Source: Lucifuga dentata
Taxonomy: Eukaryota > Chordata > Actinopteri > Ophidiiformes > Bythitidae
Assembly (NCBI GenBank): GCA_014773175.1
Contig: VXCM01000218.1
Coordinates: 1 to 64,000 of the forward strand
Length of the DNA: 64,000 nucleotides
Direction: 5' to 3'
The translations under genes and the position numbers were made by a program. The notes under the pieces were generated by a model. That model was not told where the DNA came from and did no database searches. It worked only from the letters and a program-made list of their open reading frames with translations. Shown here piece by piece: positions 61,259 to 64,000 of this stretch (positions within the stretch are counted from its first letter, which is position 1; each line of letters begins with the position of its first letter).

Positions 61259-63391
61259 GATACACAGAGGTCAGTTTTCCTTACTTACAAAGCACCCTCT
61301 AATTTTAAAAAGCCTTTAAAATTGTTTCCAGTAGAGCTGAATTTATTGTGTAAAGCTGATTGAGTCTGACTTTAAGTTTTTACCTCAGGCTATACTTATA
61401 GGTAGGTAAAAATGAAAACTCCAGCCAATTGCAGATTTTTTTAGTCTGCACGCTTGAATAATTCCTCCATGTATTGTGTTCTAATATCCTGCTTCAGCAT
61501 CAAATGCAGCATCTTGGTTTCATCAAAATGCTATTTTTACTCTTAATTTCATCATGTTTTCCACTAACTACACCTCCATCCCTTCTACCACTGATTTATC
61601 ATATACTGATTGACCTTTCTGCTTCATTTTGTGTCTTTTTGCTCCATTAACTACAGGAAATTACTTTCATTCCTTTTCATGAAGGTAATTTTGTTGCTAT
61701 CATTTTGTTTATGATTGTCATTCTGGCAGATCTGGCAAATCAAGTAAAACCATATGAATAGAACTCAAAACCGTTCTTTTCTGTCTGTTTTCCTTACTCT
61801 AAGGTATTTGGCTTGTATCTTAGGTGGCTACAAGCGCACCACTTTCTTTCAGATATGTATGAGATCTCACGGTTAGAGGTTTGTTTTTTTTTTGAACAGC
61901 TCAAATGTCTTCAGCACTGGTAGAATGATAGATAGAAAACAGCAGAGTGAGTTAAGGTAATGGAGTGTTTTCATTGGCATGTGGGCTGAAAAAAAAACAA
62001 GACAGGCAACACTGTTCTCTGCCAGTGGAGCATGGGAACTCTTTTTAGGATGTCTCAGTCTGCAGCACATCACAAAACCAGGCTGGCTCTCTTCAGAGAT
62101 CCTTCCCTTCATACTGGCTGCTGTCCTTGCTTTGCTCATGGGTTATAACTTTATGTGCTTCACCACGTTTGCATATTTATGGCGCAAGATATGTTTTCTT
62201 TTTAAAAATTTCCCTTCTAAGTTTCTTAATGTATCTGAGTCTCCCTTCCTGGTCCTCTATGCCCCAACTCAATTTAAGTAATGAAAGTGCAGAGATTCAG
62301 TGAAACCCTTCAGGTGCCAATGAAATGCTTTGAGATCCCATTGTAGCAGAGTAACTGGAGAACTGAGTGAATACAGGAGGAATTCATGTTGCGTTATTGA
62401 AACATCACCATACAAGGAAGCCTCACCAGAGCCTTCTAAAGGTGTATATTATGTGACTTATGGGTTGCTGGCCTCGTTGTAATTTGTGCTAATCAAATAA
62501 TTAGTTTATTCTTGGGGATCCTGGAAGGGAATTAAAAGCAAATAAAGTCAGGTATGCAGGAGTTGTTTCTGTCTCAAGAGCCCTGCAGGTTTCCATTACG
62601 AGTCAGAGGAAAACAAAACTGCTTTCTTGGCTGAGCTGCTTGAGAAGTCCCAGCCTGCTGCTGAGACCTGGATGTTTCCTTTCCATTTGTTGATTTATTC
62701 ATTTATTTCCATAGTTATTATGATTTCACTCTTCTCTCCCTTGCTTCTCTTCCATGTTTCATTTATGTCTGCATATCGGAAACTCAGATTTGAACAGCAG
62801 TAAGTTAAAACCAGAATGCTTTTTGAAGAGAGACAAATCATTCTGCCCTGCTCTCTGTGCTTTGTGGCTGTAAAAATGAAATCCTTGTGCATTCTTCACA
62901 CTTTGAATATGATCCAAATTCATGGAATAGCTCTTATTATGCTGTGGTGGTCAAAAGCAGGAAGTTCAATTTGCATTCACTTTGAACCACAACACCTAGA
63001 ACAGCATAATAGTTTTCATTCAACATGCACAATGGTGCAAACAGCGTGGCAGAGAGACCTAGGGTGATAAGGTGAGGGGTTGATAGTTAGAGTTTGAACA
63101 GTGAAGGAAAAAAGATGAAACATAGGCCAAACCAAGAAAGTTTAGCTGCTGCTTGCTCCGTTCATTAATAAAAAATGCTTTGTTTTTGTTATGGCAGTTG
63201 TGATTCTACCTGCCTCCCCGTGCTGCAGATAGCATGACCCATAGCCAGCTGCTGTCACTGCACCACTGATTGCTCTGTGACAGCATGCCGCACACATACA
63301 AGTCTACAGAGATCTACAGCTTCCAGGTGTACTGACCTCAGTACCACTCGGTGTTATGGAAGGCTGAATCACCACTCACATGTACCAAATG

Positions 63392-63394
<3 letters not shown>

Positions 63395-63420
<26 letters not shown>
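63395..63420 (+). repeat. poly-T tract
   Basis: An uninterrupted T homopolymer. Confidence 0.85.
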
Positions 63421-63427
<7 letters not shown>

Positions 63428-64000
63428 CCTCTGAAGCCTCTGTAGCTGAGGTTCCTTCAAAGCTGAACAGCAGAATGGAGGATAGGTTTATTCTGAAGAC
63501 CTCTACATGTTGACAGGACATTTTCAACAACTTTCCCAAACCAGTTACACTTTAGAGAGGCACAGAAAGAGGATGACTTCAGTTGCTGTTAGATGCAAAC
63601 TGAACTTGACTGGCAAAATTGAAATTCTTTCTTATAATTTGAAAGTATATTTCAAATATAAGAAAGAAGTATTAGGTGTAACATTGGGAAAAAGCAGATA
63701 CCAGTATCTTAAGAGTTTTGAAATTCTAATCTACAAACCCGGGCAGTGACATTTGTCAAAAAACAAAACAATGCGCATGAATGAATCCTGTGGCTGTAAT
63801 TTATTGTGGGAGAACAGTTTACGTAAATCTGGCCATGAGACACATATAGCGTGGCCACAAGTTATTACTGCATGGGAATGAGATACTTAAAGTATTAATG
63901 CATGGGAACACCTTAATTTGAAAGATGATGTGACCATGAGATAGTCAGCCGCACCTATGTACGTTACAAACTGAACTTTACGATCACCACTTTTAAATAG

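Larger units (their letters stand above)
56703..64000 (+). other. neo1: neogenin intron downstream of exon Ig3a (open at right)
   Basis: The intron begins with the donor GTATGAG. It contains two TTAA-MITE copies and a LINE 3' fragment. The stretch about 58000-59740 looks single-copy and includes a block rich in ATTA/TAAT words at 58600-58970. From 60350 to 64000 I see only simple repeats (poly-A at 61238, poly-T at 63395) and unclassified AT-rich DNA. No further neogenin exon was recognised. Confidence 0.75.

Noticed and set aside
56703..64000. Search for the second half of Ig3 and Ig4 exons
   Set aside because: No D-x-G-x-Y-x-C block with proper splice sites was found.
1..64000. CRISPR array, bacterial operons, endogenous retrovirus
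   Set aside because: No regularly spaced repeats, ribosome binding sites, LTR pairs or gag/pol/env frames were seen; the repeats are interspersed DNA transposons and non-LTR elements.

Overview
The window looks like a stretch of a ray-finned (teleost) fish nuclear genome. The reasons are long introns, abundant (CA)n and other microsatellites, a tRNA-derived SINE of the type common in teleosts, many degenerate DNA transposons, and only three short protein-coding exons in 64 kb. I cannot name the species.

The only host gene I can support is one neogenin gene (neo1 family, netrin/RGM receptor) on the + strand, open at both ends. Exon Ig1 (20095-20418) encodes the first immunoglobulin domain, exon Ig2 (54574-54849) the second, and exon Ig3a (56552-56702) the first half of the third. 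The signal-peptide exon and promoter must lie upstream of base 1. The second half of Ig3, Ig4, the fibronectin repeats, the membrane segment and the cytoplasmic tail must lie beyond base 64000. Everything else is intron: more than 20 kb of the upstream intron, a 34,155-bp intron between Ig1 and Ig2, a 1,702-bp intron between Ig2 and Ig3a, and more than 7 kb of the next intron.

The introns are dominated by repeats. The main one is a non-autonomous DNA transposon family, called 'TTAA-MITE' here. It has about 17 copies plus fragments, about 8.4 kb or 13% of the window. Full copies are about 500-640 bp, with long terminal inverted repeats (TIRs) reading TTAAAGGACCATAC inward at both ends and TTAA at each boundary. 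In the strand field, '+' means that the arm reading GGAAAACTAAAATAC lies on the right. Other mobile sequences are: a hAT-type element with a decayed BED zinc-finger reading frame (28183-29167); a clean tRNA-derived SINE with a 12-bp target duplication (53729-54069); the 3' end of a CR1/L2-like LINE (57464-57988); two inverted copies of a Helitron-like repeat (41296-41599 and 47772-48160); a 340-bp fold-back element (40768-41106); a Harbinger-like element (35689-36263); and a three-copy unclassified family.

The assembly has artefacts. There are 15 isolated single Ns, six of them sitting between direct duplicates of 53-67 bp, and one run of 108 Ns. They change apparent repeat lengths but do not touch the three exons. 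The most interesting biological signal is how inverted TTAA-MITE pairs are arranged around the Ig1 and Ig2 exons. Both of these exons are phase-symmetric, so they could be skipped or circularised without shifting the frame.
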